IMG/VR virus record: IMGVR_UViG_3300030503_000212
Coordinates: 1 to 64,000 of that record
Direction: 5' to 3' (one strand)
Length of the DNA stretch: 64,000 nucleotides
Source of the DNA: a virus
Position 1 is the stretch's first letter. Each line of letters opens with the position of its first letter. This document shows, piece after piece, positions 39,601 to 45,982 of this stretch. The notes under the pieces were generated by a model that was not told the origin of the DNA, searched no databases, and saw nothing but the letters and a program-made list of their open reading frames with translations. A program made the translations under genes and the position numbers.

Positions 39601-39890
39601 GCAGCACGATGGAGGGGCTCTCTACGGGCGAGAAAGCCACTGCGTCACTGATTACAGCGTTTGCTCTCCGGTCAGCAGCACCTAAGACAAATCTGTTGGT
39701 TTTGGACGAACCGGGCCGGGGACTAGACGAGCTTGGGCAACGTAAGTTTGCTGAGGCACTGGCGACACTCAAGGATAGCTTTGAGACTATTCTGGTGTCG
39801 ACACATGATATTGCGTTTGCTGATTCATTATCAGCCGATGTTACACTTACTGTTGTAAAGGAAAATCGGATATCGAGGATTGAACAATGA
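36681..39890 (+). CDS. SbcD-SbcC (Mre11-Rad50-like) nuclease-ATPase fusion
   Basis: 1069 aa in one chain. Residues 1-340 form a metallophosphoesterase of the SbcD/Mre11 type: GDWQARS, DFVIDLGDLKD, VVKGNHDRLSQ, LLFHCDVRE and FGGHVHKPQELV. At about 377-402, NGKNLDWPGRSNAAGKTNIQ gives the Rad50/SbcC Walker A. Then come hundreds of coiled-coil residues with a zinc hook (GRCGACDRPF, about 722), the signature MEGLSTGEKATASLI and Walker B NLLVLDEPGRGLDEL. Normally nuclease and ATPase are separate genes (T4 gp47/gp46). Processes DNA ends for recombination. No ribosome site, near-leaderless start. Confidence 0.88.
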   Translation: MSGSYILTGDWQARSSNLETIRLAIERENAVMREYGADFVIDLGDLKDPYNPLDARLAMVMQDRFLHKQHFVVKGNHDRLSQNDNDLTWFPLVGGVENFVLRAARIEKPDVIFYVLPYSNNGDELRKVANDLAAMARTDRAQEPKGSKREFVLLFHCDVREADYGSGRLNIDSIGMGDLQFDAYDYAFGGHVHKPQELVPSMAYYVGSPFCQDWGEANQVKRFLVYTPGKGVKSVPVGLPGFYDWDVAKTLSVESLAGSTVRFHIRAKDGAHYRALEVKRREQFAGKYPNTMLHCVPEYEQTEIADYTFTQGNDETKVREFIRQTKDDDKALADYVVKTLERATTVRTLNTEGLRFVAARGHNYTSFEDVRFDYRKRGVVVINGKNLDWPGRSNAAGKTNIQDLVKVGMFGERDKGKEERADSWASETLAGTAWLETIFDTAAGDRVKIKRSRNPTSIQMFVNGEDKSSGLTGREKNGGTQGLIVEYSGYDLRMLTNAVYIDQERAHKFLTGTPKEKSELLYKFQGLERFQTARELVAAEVKTQKELATRLDRECVAAKATHEAAVLTHQDAHAVLESAIAETAATAKALELRSNAVDEYMPTYDKAVLAHKRITIKLQELNRQAGDNAALLGAARNTVELHTASIERSKKARVAAKIELATRQSALSVAQDGYNKAVESLAVLREQVTAATDALNAGEREKAVTIAQLGACRTEIKALGTGRCGACDRPFDNEKIVARRKRELAAQETEWLESLASSDKAINISQATISNNTIQIKKFEATISTYESLQRHVQNATTALESVGIGVDVDTLTAEIADAQENLSLCRDRGNALNLEIEQAQELLPTYQEQLTIYTRLTAAKDVEVGQLEDGRVRERAAQARYDRAASDKVTVKATVERLTGEYDAAQSQLSLLTRAVECLDRTGIPAYLCAMLCPMLTKAAEEYAKLFADDALQIVFEFVDGEFDSKIINGQGSSTMEGLSTGEKATASLITAFALRSAAPKTNLLVLDEPGRGLDELGQRKFAEALATLKDSFETILVSTHDIAFADSLSADVTLTVVKENRISRIEQ

Positions 39891-40324
39891 GCAGCGCAAG
39901 ACGTAAAGCCATAGTGCAGGAGTTGAGGGAACAGGGGCGTGCTGCATATGCAGCTGGTAAACGATACCAGCGTTGTCCACATCAATTCATGGACAAGAGC
40001 CAATGGCAGCAAGGCTGGTTGGATGCCGAGGCAGAATACAACGCACAGCACGAAATGGCTGAGGCATCTGCTCAATTTGTGTTGCCTGCAAAGTATGAGC
40101 GCAAGCATCTACATCGGAAACGTGAGTATTACCGTGAGTATGTATGGAAAATCTACTACCGAATTCCAGATAAGAAATATGACGAGGACGATATCAATGC
40201 GGAAATTGCACTTGGTTATGAGGAGATTAAGTTCTCTGGGGAGGATGCTGAGGCTTTGTCATTAGCTGTGTATGAGGTGATGCTGAGGACTGTGAGTGAT
40301 GCAACACAAATTCAAAATTCGTAA
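39887..40324 (+). CDS. Protein with N-terminal Rmf/CrpP-like motif
   Basis: 145 aa. The first 55 residues (GRAAYAAGKRYQRCPHQFMD, KSQWQQGWLDAEAEY) show the GxxA...G....CP......W..GW.xA pattern of ribosome modulation factor and its CrpP relatives. The rest (LHRKREYYREYVWKIYYRI, EDDINAEIALGYEEIKFSG) is charged and helical, with no family I know. Might bind ribosomes or RNA; that is family-based inference. Overlaps the upstream stop (ATGA). Confidence 0.6.
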   Translation: MSSARRKAIVQELREQGRAAYAAGKRYQRCPHQFMDKSQWQQGWLDAEAEYNAQHEMAEASAQFVLPAKYERKHLHRKREYYREYVWKIYYRIPDKKYDEDDINAEIALGYEEIKFSGEDAEALSLAVYEVMLRTVSDATQIQNS

Positions 40325-40646
40325 ACGTGTCGGATACGTGTACTCTTTACGAATAGGCGGTAGAGTACCACGCGCCATATATGTTTATTGGCAACTTTCG
40401 TACGGATCTTACGTTTGTCATAGTGATACATTTCAACAATGTTTGGCTCGTATGGAGCAAATAGTAGGAGCTGTACTGGACGGTAGGATTTCATTTTTGG
40501 AGGTAGGGTGTCATGGGTGTTGGATTCCCAGCAACGTTGCGACTGCACGAGTTCGGACACAAGATTTATCAAGCGTTTGGCCGTTGGCCCTATCACGTAG
40601 GATCGTCCGTCATGTTAAAGACTGGCTGGCGAGATGTCGACGTTAG
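40299..40646 (+). CDS. Small protein, probably extended at its C-terminus
   Basis: 115 aa. The first 70 residues are a plausible beta-rich mini-protein (KIRKRVGYVYSLRIGGRVPR). From about residue 72 it runs through the start of the next gene, which is clearly real, for about 134 nt. The end therefore looks like a reading frame that lost its own stop. No family recognised; the true product may be shorter. Confidence 0.4.
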   Translation: MQHKFKIRKRVGYVYSLRIGGRVPRAIYVYWQLSYGSYVCHSDTFQQCLARMEQIVGAVLDGRISFLEVGCHGCWIPSNVATARVRTQDLSSVWPLALSRRIVRHVKDWLARCRR

Positions 40647-41007
40647 GCTGATGCTTGAGGATGAGCTGTATGAGTCGATGGGCTTAGGCAATCCCAAGCG
40701 GCCTCAGAATAACGCCAAATGGTGTGCCTTATGCCAAGCGTTCAGTTCCTGGGGCCGTGAGATCACAGGACTCCCCATTGATTTCCAGATCCAGCAACTC
40801 TCGCTCGCCAATAAAGAGGAGGGTGAGAATGTTCGGAGTTTTCTGGGTTTGATACCAGAAAAGATTGATGAGGAGGCTGCTGCCCGTATAGATGCAACAC
40901 CCGGGAAATATCAGATACTGGCTGATATGCATGAGGCTGGTTGTCCCTATGCAAATGGTTCGTCGCAGGGAAATGTACACGGACCAGTGAGTGAGCATTC
41001 GTCATGA
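40513..41007 (+). CDS. Nucleotidyltransferase-like conserved phage protein
   Basis: 164 aa; GGAGG 8 nt before the ATG. RLHEFGHKIYQAFGRWPYHV, GSSVMLKTGWRDVDVRLMLE and FSSWGREITGLPIDFQIQQL match a widespread phage protein with a polymerase-beta/MNT-type nucleotidyltransferase core (GS...W+DVD, with second-strand DFQI). Catalytic Asp pairs are in RDVDVR. What it modifies is unknown; RNA, protein or nucleotide transfer are possible. Confidence 0.75.
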   Translation: MGVGFPATLRLHEFGHKIYQAFGRWPYHVGSSVMLKTGWRDVDVRLMLEDELYESMGLGNPKRPQNNAKWCALCQAFSSWGREITGLPIDFQIQQLSLANKEEGENVRSFLGLIPEKIDEEAAARIDATPGKYQILADMHEAGCPYANGSSQGNVHGPVSEHSS

Positions 41008-41198
41008 GTAAGTTGATACAGGATGAGGCCCGGGAGTTGATCGCATTTTACGATGCTCAGGGATGGGATTGGTCATCAGCTCTTGGGTTCCTGTTGACGC
41101 AACGTCTAGGAGTTACTATTGCATGGTTGAGGCCAGACGGGCGACCGATTGGCTGGAAACAGCCCCGGAGATCCAGAAAGAGTTGCATCAGGGCATAA
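41004..41198 (+). CDS. Hypothetical small protein
   Basis: 64 aa, start overlapping the previous stop (ATGA). LIQDEARELIAFYDAQGWDW, then a basic end (KQPRRSRKSCIRA). No family recognised. The final third may be noise. Confidence 0.5.
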   Translation: MSKLIQDEARELIAFYDAQGWDWSSALGFLLTQRLGVTIAWLRPDGRPIGWKQPRRSRKSCIRA

Positions 41199-41247
41199 GA
41201 ATGTTCTATCGTGGCCCACAGCAATAAACTGTGAGGTGGACGCAACA

Positions 41248-41667
41248 ATGAATATCGTGATCGTAGGAGCCAAGGACCGATCCAGCAAAGACGATGCAGC
41301 CGACGTAGCAGCACTTTTGAACCTACTTGAGGCTAAATACGGAGTGTTTACCGTTCTAACAATGATGGGCCATACCGGAATCGGCAAGCTGGTAAAGAAT
41401 GAATCCTGTGTGCCTACGGAGGGGCGTAAACACCGTTTCCCGTTCTGCGAGGCAGATATCAGGGTCTATGCCAGTGATTTGAGCAAAGATGCCATGGCGC
41501 AGCTCTATACAGCGAGAAACGCCATGCTGTTTGAGGCCGGGGACATGTTCTTTTCGTTTCCACATCCCCAGCGCCGGGCAGTTATTGATGAGCTGATCGA
41601 CAAACGGGTGATTCCGGCGAATCGTCCTTATAGGATATTCCTGCCCGGCGACGTAATAGAGGTTTGA
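41248..41667 (+). CDS. Rossmann-like protein, possibly SLOG/deoxyribosyltransferase-type
   Basis: 139 aa from ATG 41248 with GTGAGGTGGA upstream; the longer form starting at 41149 overlaps another gene. NIVIVGAKDRSSKDDAADVA, LLNLLEAKYGVFTVLTMMG and later MLFEAGDMFFSFPHP give a nucleotide-binding alpha/beta fold like SLOG or DUF2493 proteins. Ligand unknown. The last 86 nt overlap a convergent minus-strand gene. Confidence 0.6.
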   Translation: MNIVIVGAKDRSSKDDAADVAALLNLLEAKYGVFTVLTMMGHTGIGKLVKNESCVPTEGRKHRFPFCEADIRVYASDLSKDAMAQLYTARNAMLFEAGDMFFSFPHPQRRAVIDELIDKRVIPANRPYRIFLPGDVIEV

Positions 41668-41932
41668 GCTTAAAGATTTCGTTTCGCGCATCCAAGATAC
41701 CCATGACCAACGCTTGATGCTCATGTGCATTGAGCGTTGTTCCTTTTAAGGAATCGGACATTCGCAAGTAGCCTCCCACACGGCGACCGGCGAGCTTGTC
41801 TAAAGCTACGTCAACCTGGGAGAGTGTACGGTTTGCACCGTTGCTGTCTCCAGCTCTGTACGCGAGATAGGCTGTGGCAGCGAGCACAGCTAGGAATGCC
41901 ACCACAGTCTCTATAACGATGTAATCGATCAT
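41582..41932 (-). CDS. Small membrane-anchored protein
   Basis: 116 aa on the minus strand. N-terminal membrane helix (VIETVVAFLAVLAATAYLAY), then a helical soluble part (DVALDKLAGRRVGGYLRMSD, HQALVMGILDARNEI). The last 28 residues overlap a convergent plus-strand gene, so the original stop may lie earlier. No family recognised. Confidence 0.6.
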   Translation of the reverse strand: MIDYIVIETVVAFLAVLAATAYLAYRAGDSNGANRTLSQVDVALDKLAGRRVGGYLRMSDSLKGTTLNAHEHQALVMGILDARNEIFKLKPLLRRRAGISYKDDSPESPVCRSAHQ

Positions 41933-42270
41933 CTGGATAATCCTTGTCCTTGTTCCAGGGAGCCCATGAGGCTATCAAGGAAACTGTAGAAACTACGGCG
42001 ATGTTCAATGTCGGCACGTTGAGCGGGCGACAGGGGTTTGGTTGGAGCCGGTGAACAGATTTCGCCGCTACCGTCCAGCTTGATACAGCGTACTCCATTT
42101 GAGCAGTATTGGGGCTTGCCGGTGCCGAGCTTTTCATACTGTTGAGTTCCACAGGCCGGGCAGCTATGAGCTACGGTATGGGCGCGGTCGTCGTCGGGAA
42201 TAGCCTTGGGATCATGATGCCAAATGACCCCGCAGTCGTCGCATTTATGATTGTGTGGAGTGTCGAACAT
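41929..42270 (-). CDS. Zinc-finger-like protein
   Basis: 113 aa. HKCDDCGVIWHHDP and HSCPACGTQQYEKLG are two C-x2-C knuckles, with a further YCSNGVRC. The spacing resembles small phage zinc-ribbon proteins. Overlaps its downstream neighbour by ATGA, in minus-strand order. Function unknown. Confidence 0.65.
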   Translation of the reverse strand: MFDTPHNHKCDDCGVIWHHDPKAIPDDDRAHTVAHSCPACGTQQYEKLGTGKPQYCSNGVRCIKLDGSGEICSPAPTKPLSPAQRADIEHRRSFYSFLDSLMGSLEQGQGLSR

Positions 42271-42306
42271 GAGAGCCTCCGCTCTGCACGAGATATGGCG
42301 GTTGAC

Positions 42307-42567
42307 TTACTGTTGAGAGATACACTCACCAAGTTTTGTGAGTGCGATGCTTGCAATACTTAGATGCTCTTGGGCCGCTTTGAGATACTGTTGCATATTG
42401 ATGTTTGCTTGCAGAGCGTTTTCGAGTTGTTGCTCACGCTCAGCAATACGCCATGCCAAATCTCGTTTGGTAAATTCCTCAGACGAGTCTAGCCACTCAG
42501 CACGTTGGCGTCCTGCAAAATCTAATCGTTCTGTAATCTTGGGGAGTTGAAATACCTTGACCGACAT
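42307..42567 (-). CDS. Hypothetical helical protein
   Basis: 86 aa. RDLAWRIAEREQQLENALQA and YLKAAQEHLSIASIALTKLG make long amphipathic helices. A ribosome site GGAG is on the minus strand upstream (ccaGGAGatcctt). No family recognised. A GACTTACTGTTGAG motif copy lies in the gap at 42303. Confidence 0.6.
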   Translation of the reverse strand: MSVKVFQLPKITERLDFAGRQRAEWLDSSEEFTKRDLAWRIAEREQQLENALQANINMQQYLKAAQEHLSIASIALTKLGECISQQ

Positions 42568-42581
42568 AAGGATCTCCTGGG

Positions 42582-42779
42582 TTAGTATTTGATTGGTTCG
42601 ATGCGAACTTTTGAACCTTTGCCGAGCCCGTTGCCCTTGGTGTCAAACAAATAACCATTGACTCGGATACGACCGTTACTGGTAATGTTGCTGATAATGG
42701 CCTCTCCGAATGTCGTAGGTGTACGGTAGATGACAAGATCAGCCACGTTAACCTTAGTGCCTTTCAATGTTGACGACAT
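42582..42779 (-). CDS. Hypothetical small beta-rich protein
   Basis: 65 aa from the ATG at 42779, which has a strong GGAGGATTC upstream; longer forms (to 42968) would overlap the next gene fully. TPTTFGEAIISNITSNGRIR, then LGKGSKVRIEPIKY suggests a small barrel. Overlaps its upstream gene by 26 nt. Confidence 0.6.
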   Translation of the reverse strand: MSSTLKGTKVNVADLVIYRTPTTFGEAIISNITSNGRIRVNGYLFDTKGNGLGKGSKVRIEPIKY

Positions 42780-43041
42780 AAGAATCCTCCACCTCATCCA
42801 ACTCCACATATTCAGCTGCATCTGCCAACATATCCTCAGAGATGCCAGCAGATTCAAAATTGACTTTCTGTTGTGCGATATGTTCATCCAGCCAGTGATG
42901 CGCCGGAGCTTGCAGGGCTTCGCAAGCTGCGATCTCTCGATTACATTCGAGGAGATCATCGAAATCACATTGAAGAGCCACGCCTCGTCTGCTTTTGGAT
43001 AAGATTACTTCGCGCCGGGCAATCCAGTCTGGAAGTTTCAT
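42754..43041 (-). CDS. Hypothetical acidic protein
   Basis: 95 aa from ATG 43041 with GAGG 8 nt upstream; a GTG at 43050 is the alternative. Helical: DDLLECNREIAACEALQAPA, then SEDMLADAAEYVELDEVEDS. No family recognised. CAATAGTAATTGG and the perfect palindrome at 43070 lie just upstream. Confidence 0.6.
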   Translation of the reverse strand: MKLPDWIARREVILSKSRRGVALQCDFDDLLECNREIAACEALQAPAHHWLDEHIAQQKVNFESAGISEDMLADAAEYVELDEVEDSYVVNIERH

Positions 43042-43069
43042 ATCTATCACCTCAATAGTAATTGGATGC

Positions 43070-43084
43070 TCAACTTACTGTTGA
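43070..43084 (-). repeat. Dispersed palindrome, perfect copy
   Basis: Read on the plus strand: TCAACTTACTGTTGA, i.e. TCAAC/GTTGA arms around TTACT. Overlaps the end of the 89-aa gene and precedes the gene at 43041 in transcription order. Confidence 0.75.
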
Positions 43085-43339
43085 CGATTCAACGATGTCC
43101 TCAAGCCCCTCAAAACCGATGCACTGAAAATATGTTGCCAGCTGGGACAGGGTGAACGTTACAGTCGTTCTTGTGCGTCGAACAATGAACAGCCGAAGAT
43201 CAGCCTCTCGCGAGATGCAGCGGAGTGTGTCGTCAGGTTTGATGATGGCTGTACCCGTTTTTAGGACAGATTTGGAGTTCTTAAGCCGAATCAGGTATCC
43301 AGGTGCGATAGTAGCGGCGAAGATTCTGGGAGCTGACAT
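43070..43339 (-). CDS. Hypothetical protein
   Basis: 89 aa, beta-rich (APGYLIRLKNSKSVLKTG, RLFIVRRTRTTVTFTLSQL). No family recognised. Its end lies in the palindrome. It overlaps the GNAT gene by 49 nt. Confidence 0.55.
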   Translation of the reverse strand: MSAPRIFAATIAPGYLIRLKNSKSVLKTGTAIIKPDDTLRCISREADLRLFIVRRTRTTVTFTLSQLATYFQCIGFEGLEDIVESSTVS

Positions 43340-43761
43340 GGTATTGCCTCCGTATTCAGGGATGGGAAACGGGTCATACGACCGTTACCTGTAAAGCCGT
43401 GCCTGCGGTACCACGCAATGAGCTGCTCTTTTGAGAGTCGGGGTTTTGTGCTACCGAAAGGATATACAGCAAGTTCGAGGACCACTTCGTGGATGTCGGC
43501 AAGCCTGCATAACCATTTGAGTCCGGCAGATCCAAAACCTTTCCCACGGAACACAGAACGTATGCTTTCGATCAAGATTACATCGCCGTCACACTGACAA
43601 TCAAAAATGCAACGCATACCGCCCCAGATCCGTTCGCTATAGTCGGCTGGATTAGGAATCGTGTTGTTATGGTATTCAGCCATGAAGTTGAGAACGTTAT
43701 TCGGAGTGTAGTAGTCCTCTGGCAAGAATATGGATTCGGGCTGTTGTAGTGAGATTTCCAT
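43291..43761 (-). CDS. GNAT-type acetyltransferase-like protein
   Basis: 156 aa. ILIESIRSVFRGKGFGSAGL, then KWLCRLADIHEVVLELAVY and WYRRHGFTGNGRMTR. RGKGFGSAGLKWL is the acetyl-CoA pyrophosphate loop (R-x2-G-x-G/A), and WYRRHGF is the last strand region of the GNAT fold. Substrate unknown. Confidence 0.7.
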   Translation of the reverse strand: MEISLQQPESIFLPEDYYTPNNVLNFMAEYHNNTIPNPADYSERIWGGMRCIFDCQCDGDVILIESIRSVFRGKGFGSAGLKWLCRLADIHEVVLELAVYPFGSTKPRLSKEQLIAWYRRHGFTGNGRMTRFPSLNTEAIPCQLPESSPLLSHLDT

Positions 43762-43764
43762 AGA

Positions 43765-43950
43765 TCACTCACCCGAAAAGTATGGTGATAATGCAGCCGG
43801 GGAATTGCCCAGAACAGCGTCTACCATGTGCCCAGCAGCAATGTTCAGGGCGATGTTATAGGAATGTACACGGCCAGCTTTGAGATGAGTCTTAGCGATG
43901 TACAGGAATTGGCGGGCGTATTCGTACGCGGTTATAGACTTGACAGGCAT
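43765..43950 (-). CDS. Hypothetical small protein
   Basis: 61 aa from ATG 43950 with GAGGTG upstream. ITAYEYARQFLYIAKTHLKA, then NIALNIAAGHMVDAVLGN: two helices. No family recognised. It is the first gene of this minus-strand run; the divergent palindrome at 43976 lies just upstream. Confidence 0.6.
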   Translation of the reverse strand: MPVKSITAYEYARQFLYIAKTHLKAGRVHSYNIALNIAAGHMVDAVLGNSPAALSPYFSGE

Positions 43951-43975
43951 AATCACCTCGTATCTATGAGATGTG

Positions 43976-43990
43976 TCAACAGTAAGTTGG
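43976..43990 (+). repeat. Dispersed palindrome in a divergent gap
   Basis: TCAACAGTAAGTTGG, one base from perfect. It sits between minus-strand genes starting at 43950 and the plus-strand gene at 44041, a typical operator position. Confidence 0.7.
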
Positions 43991-44013
43991 GATGCAATAG
44001 AGTTTAGGCGCTC

Positions 44014-44019
44014 TATAAT
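44014..44019 (+). promoter_or_regulatory. Putative promoter -10 box (TATAAT)
   Basis: CTC-TATAAT 21 nt before the ATG of the 97-aa gene; the palindrome at 43976 lies 24 bp upstream of the box. Confidence 0.5.
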
Positions 44020-44040
44020 CTTGGTGAAAGGGGATTACAA

Positions 44041-44334
44041 ATGTCAAAAGTGTTGTCACACAAAGTCGTTAAAAACAATCCAAAGGAGGTTGAGGGTGTC
44101 GATCCTTACGATTCGTCAGAAGGTGATTATGAGGGCGACAGTAAGAATGTTGACGAGCCTAATTATCAAACACAAGCTCACATGCGGTTGCTAGAGATCG
44201 AGAAGCTGGAGGCTACCAAAGAGCGTCTGGAGGATGTGTTGCTGGAGGAATACATATATCATCAGCTCCGGTCCCAAGCACTTAAGCGCCAACTGAACGA
44301 TCTCGGTATCCAGGTGCCGGGCCAAGTCGACTAA
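44041..44334 (+). CDS. Hypothetical acidic protein
   Basis: 97 aa on the plus strand amid minus-strand genes. Disordered acidic half (DPYDSSEGDYEGDSKNVDEP), then a helix (RLLEIEKLEATKERLEDVLL). AAAGGGGA upstream. No family recognised. Confidence 0.6.
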   Translation: MSKVLSHKVVKNNPKEVEGVDPYDSSEGDYEGDSKNVDEPNYQTQAHMRLLEIEKLEATKERLEDVLLEEYIYHQLRSQALKRQLNDLGIQVPGQVD

Positions 44335-44347
44335 TAATCAAAAAGAT

Positions 44348-44371
44348 GCCCCGGGTAAATTCTCCCGGGGC
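44348..44371 (-). terminator. Intrinsic terminator
   Basis: GCCCCGGG (44348-44355) pairs with CCCGGGGC (44364-44371). On the minus strand the stem is followed by ATCTTTTTGATT, so it ends minus-strand transcription from the next genes; on the plus strand it may stop the 97-aa gene unit too. Confidence 0.7.
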
Positions 44372-44413
44372 GTATTGGCAATCAAAGAAAAAGGATGTTT
44401 TGAGTGTAGCAGA

Positions 44414-44539
44414 TTACTCATCCTTTTTAGCCGGTGGGGGTGGCGGTGGCGGCAGCACTGGGGGATTGGTTGCGGGAACAGCCTTGCTCGTCTTGGGCGT
44501 ATTGCGAGGTGCGGCCTTGGGTGGATATTCGTTGCTCAT
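44414..44539 (-). CDS. Small proline-rich protein
   Basis: 41 aa from ATG 44539 with AAAGGAAT upstream. KAAPRNTPKTSKAVPATNPP, then PPPPPPPAKKDE, ending in a run of Pro and a charged tip. Disordered. It overlaps the C-terminal part of the membrane gene in another frame. Function unknown. Confidence 0.5.
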   Translation of the reverse strand: MSNEYPPKAAPRNTPKTSKAVPATNPPVLPPPPPPPAKKDE

Positions 44540-45005
44540 GGGTATTCCTTTCGGGCGACGTATCGCCGTGGTAAGGCCGATAGTAGCAGATAGCAATGAT
44601 TACCAGATTGATTAAAAAGCTGGAGTGGAAATAAAGCATAAATTGGATGTCTTTGGCGAAGTCCCAGTCCTCATAATCGTGGATCACAAGACAGTATTTG
44701 GCGAAGGTCGCTATGGGCGTCAAGTAGAACTGAGCCAGGAGCAGGATCGCAACAGGCAGTAGGCTGCGTAGCTGTAAGCAGAACCCAATAGCGATGATGT
44801 CCAAAATAATGTCGACAAGGGTCAGGGAGTTGTACGCAGTACGCTGCACAACATAGGGTGCGTACTGATAGAGGAGCAGCAGTATTGGTACCTGCAAAAT
44901 CTGTACGATCTGAATGACAGTGAAACCGCAGGCTCGTTTCCAATAGCCACGATAGATCAGCATGAACACCATGAGAGCGTCTGTGATGTATTCGATCTTG
45001 AGCAT
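44427..45005 (-). CDS. Polytopic membrane protein
   Basis: 192 aa with about five membrane helices (VIQILQVPILLLLYQYAPYV-type, YNSLTLVDIILDIIAIGFCL, LLPVAILLLAQFYLTP, SSFLINLVIIAICYY), then a disordered polar tail that overlaps the 41-aa gene. No family recognised. The tail may be an artefact of the overlap. Confidence 0.6.
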   Translation of the reverse strand: MLKIEYITDALMVFMLIYRGYWKRACGFTVIQIVQILQVPILLLLYQYAPYVVQRTAYNSLTLVDIILDIIAIGFCLQLRSLLPVAILLLAQFYLTPIATFAKYCLVIHDYEDWDFAKDIQFMLYFHSSFLINLVIIAICYYRPYHGDTSPERNTHEQRISTQGRTSQYAQDEQGCSRNQSPSAAATATPTG

Positions 45006-45049
45006 TTAGGTTGCCCCTCGATAATTGTGTTGAGAACGGCAACAGTTTA

Positions 45050-45616
45050 TCACCGCAGTACCTTGCGCGATGGCCATTGATTGAAAAGTTTTCCGAGTTT
45101 GGATACGTTGACAATTTGTTGCGTTTTCCAAGACTGGACCGTTCCATCAGGCAGTTCGACGTTCAGAATGCTGTAGCTCCAGACGTGATCTCCGCGAAGG
45201 ATAGCAGTTTTTACGTTGCCAATTTTGGTGATGAGCTTTTTGATGAATGAGTCATACTGAGCGGCGGCGTCCTCCTCCGCATACCGGATGAACTTTGCAA
45301 TGCGCTCTTGGCTGACGTCAGCATAATGTGGCTCGTGCATTCGGTAGCTGCTTTGCCGCCATTCACACAAGCCAGAAAACAGCTTGTACTTATTGTGTGC
45401 TTCGTGCCACTTGAAATCGCTTAGGGCTTGGGTGCTTGGGTAGGGAGCGGCGATATTCAAATCGTTACCAGCTTGTTCTAGTTCTGCCGTGACTTCAGCA
45501 ATGATTTTGAGAGCCTCGATCTTGGCACGTTTTACAGCCTCGACCCGGAGCGGGAGAACAGCGATGGCAACCGGGTGGGTAGCGTCGTATTCGAGTTTGT
45601 TGATTGGCTGTTTCAT
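45050..45616 (-). CDS. Hypothetical protein
   Basis: 188 aa. Long N-terminal helix (RAKIEALKIIAEVTAELEQA), then a middle with His/Trp (FKWHEAHNKYKLFSGLCEWR), and a C-terminal beta segment (SYSILNVELPDGTVQSWKTQ). No family recognised. The perfect palindrome at 45631 lies just upstream of its start. Confidence 0.6.
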   Translation of the reverse strand: MKQPINKLEYDATHPVAIAVLPLRVEAVKRAKIEALKIIAEVTAELEQAGNDLNIAAPYPSTQALSDFKWHEAHNKYKLFSGLCEWRQSSYRMHEPHYADVSQERIAKFIRYAEEDAAAQYDSFIKKLITKIGNVKTAILRGDHVWSYSILNVELPDGTVQSWKTQQIVNVSKLGKLFNQWPSRKVLR

Positions 45617-45630
45617 ACTTATTTGATGTT

Positions 45631-45645
45631 CAACTTACTGTTGAC
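45631..45645 (-). repeat. Dispersed palindrome, perfect copy
   Basis: TCAACTTACTGTTGA on the plus strand, between two minus-strand genes, 15 nt upstream of the start at 45616. Confidence 0.75.
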
Positions 45646-45648
45646 GAC

Positions 45649-45879
45649 TCAATTTTCGATAATTTCTCCACAAACGTCAAAGCCATGAGCCGAGCGCTGG
45701 GCAGACTGGAACGCTATAGCTGCTTTTTTCGTTTTGAAAGCGCGTGCTCCAGCTTTTTGGACAAAGATCGTGGGCGCGTCAATGCTCGAAGTATCGCCAG
45801 ACGCGGACATTACGACGAGATGTCCGATACTTGTTTCAACGTCTCGATTGAGCATAACGGAATACTTTGCACGTGCCAT
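45649..45879 (-). CDS. Hypothetical small protein
   Basis: 76 aa from ATG 45879 with GAGG upstream; an ATG at 45891 is the alternative. KYSVMLNRDVETSIGHLVVM, then FVQKAGARAFKTKKAAIAFQ. Possibly a small alpha/beta fold. No family recognised. The perfect palindrome at 45919 is upstream. Confidence 0.55.
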   Translation of the reverse strand: MARAKYSVMLNRDVETSIGHLVVMSASGDTSSIDAPTIFVQKAGARAFKTKKAAIAFQSAQRSAHGFDVCGEIIEN

Positions 45880-45918
45880 TTGGAACCTCATTTCTCAGCT
45901 ACACGTATTTGATGCTCG

Positions 45919-45933
45919 TCAACAGTAAGTTGA
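45919..45933 (-). repeat. Dispersed palindrome, perfect copy
   Basis: TCAACAGTAAGTTGA between the bidirectional terminator at 45946 and the gene at 45879, the position of an operator for that gene. Confidence 0.75.
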
Positions 45934-45945
45934 TTCTAGACAAAG

Positions 45946-45977
45946 AAAAGCCCGGCCTATACGAGCTCCGGGCTTTT
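45946..45977. terminator. Bidirectional intrinsic terminator
   Basis: AAAAGCCCGG (45946-45955) and CCGGGCTTTT (45968-45977) pair, and A/T runs flank the stem on both strands. It separates the DUF932 gene from the next minus-strand unit. Confidence 0.75.
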
Positions 45978-45982
45978 ATGTT

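Noticed and set aside
44348-44371. Plus-strand rho-independent terminator only
   Set aside because: On the plus strand the stem is followed by GTATTGG, not a T run; the T run is on the minus strand, so I assigned it there.
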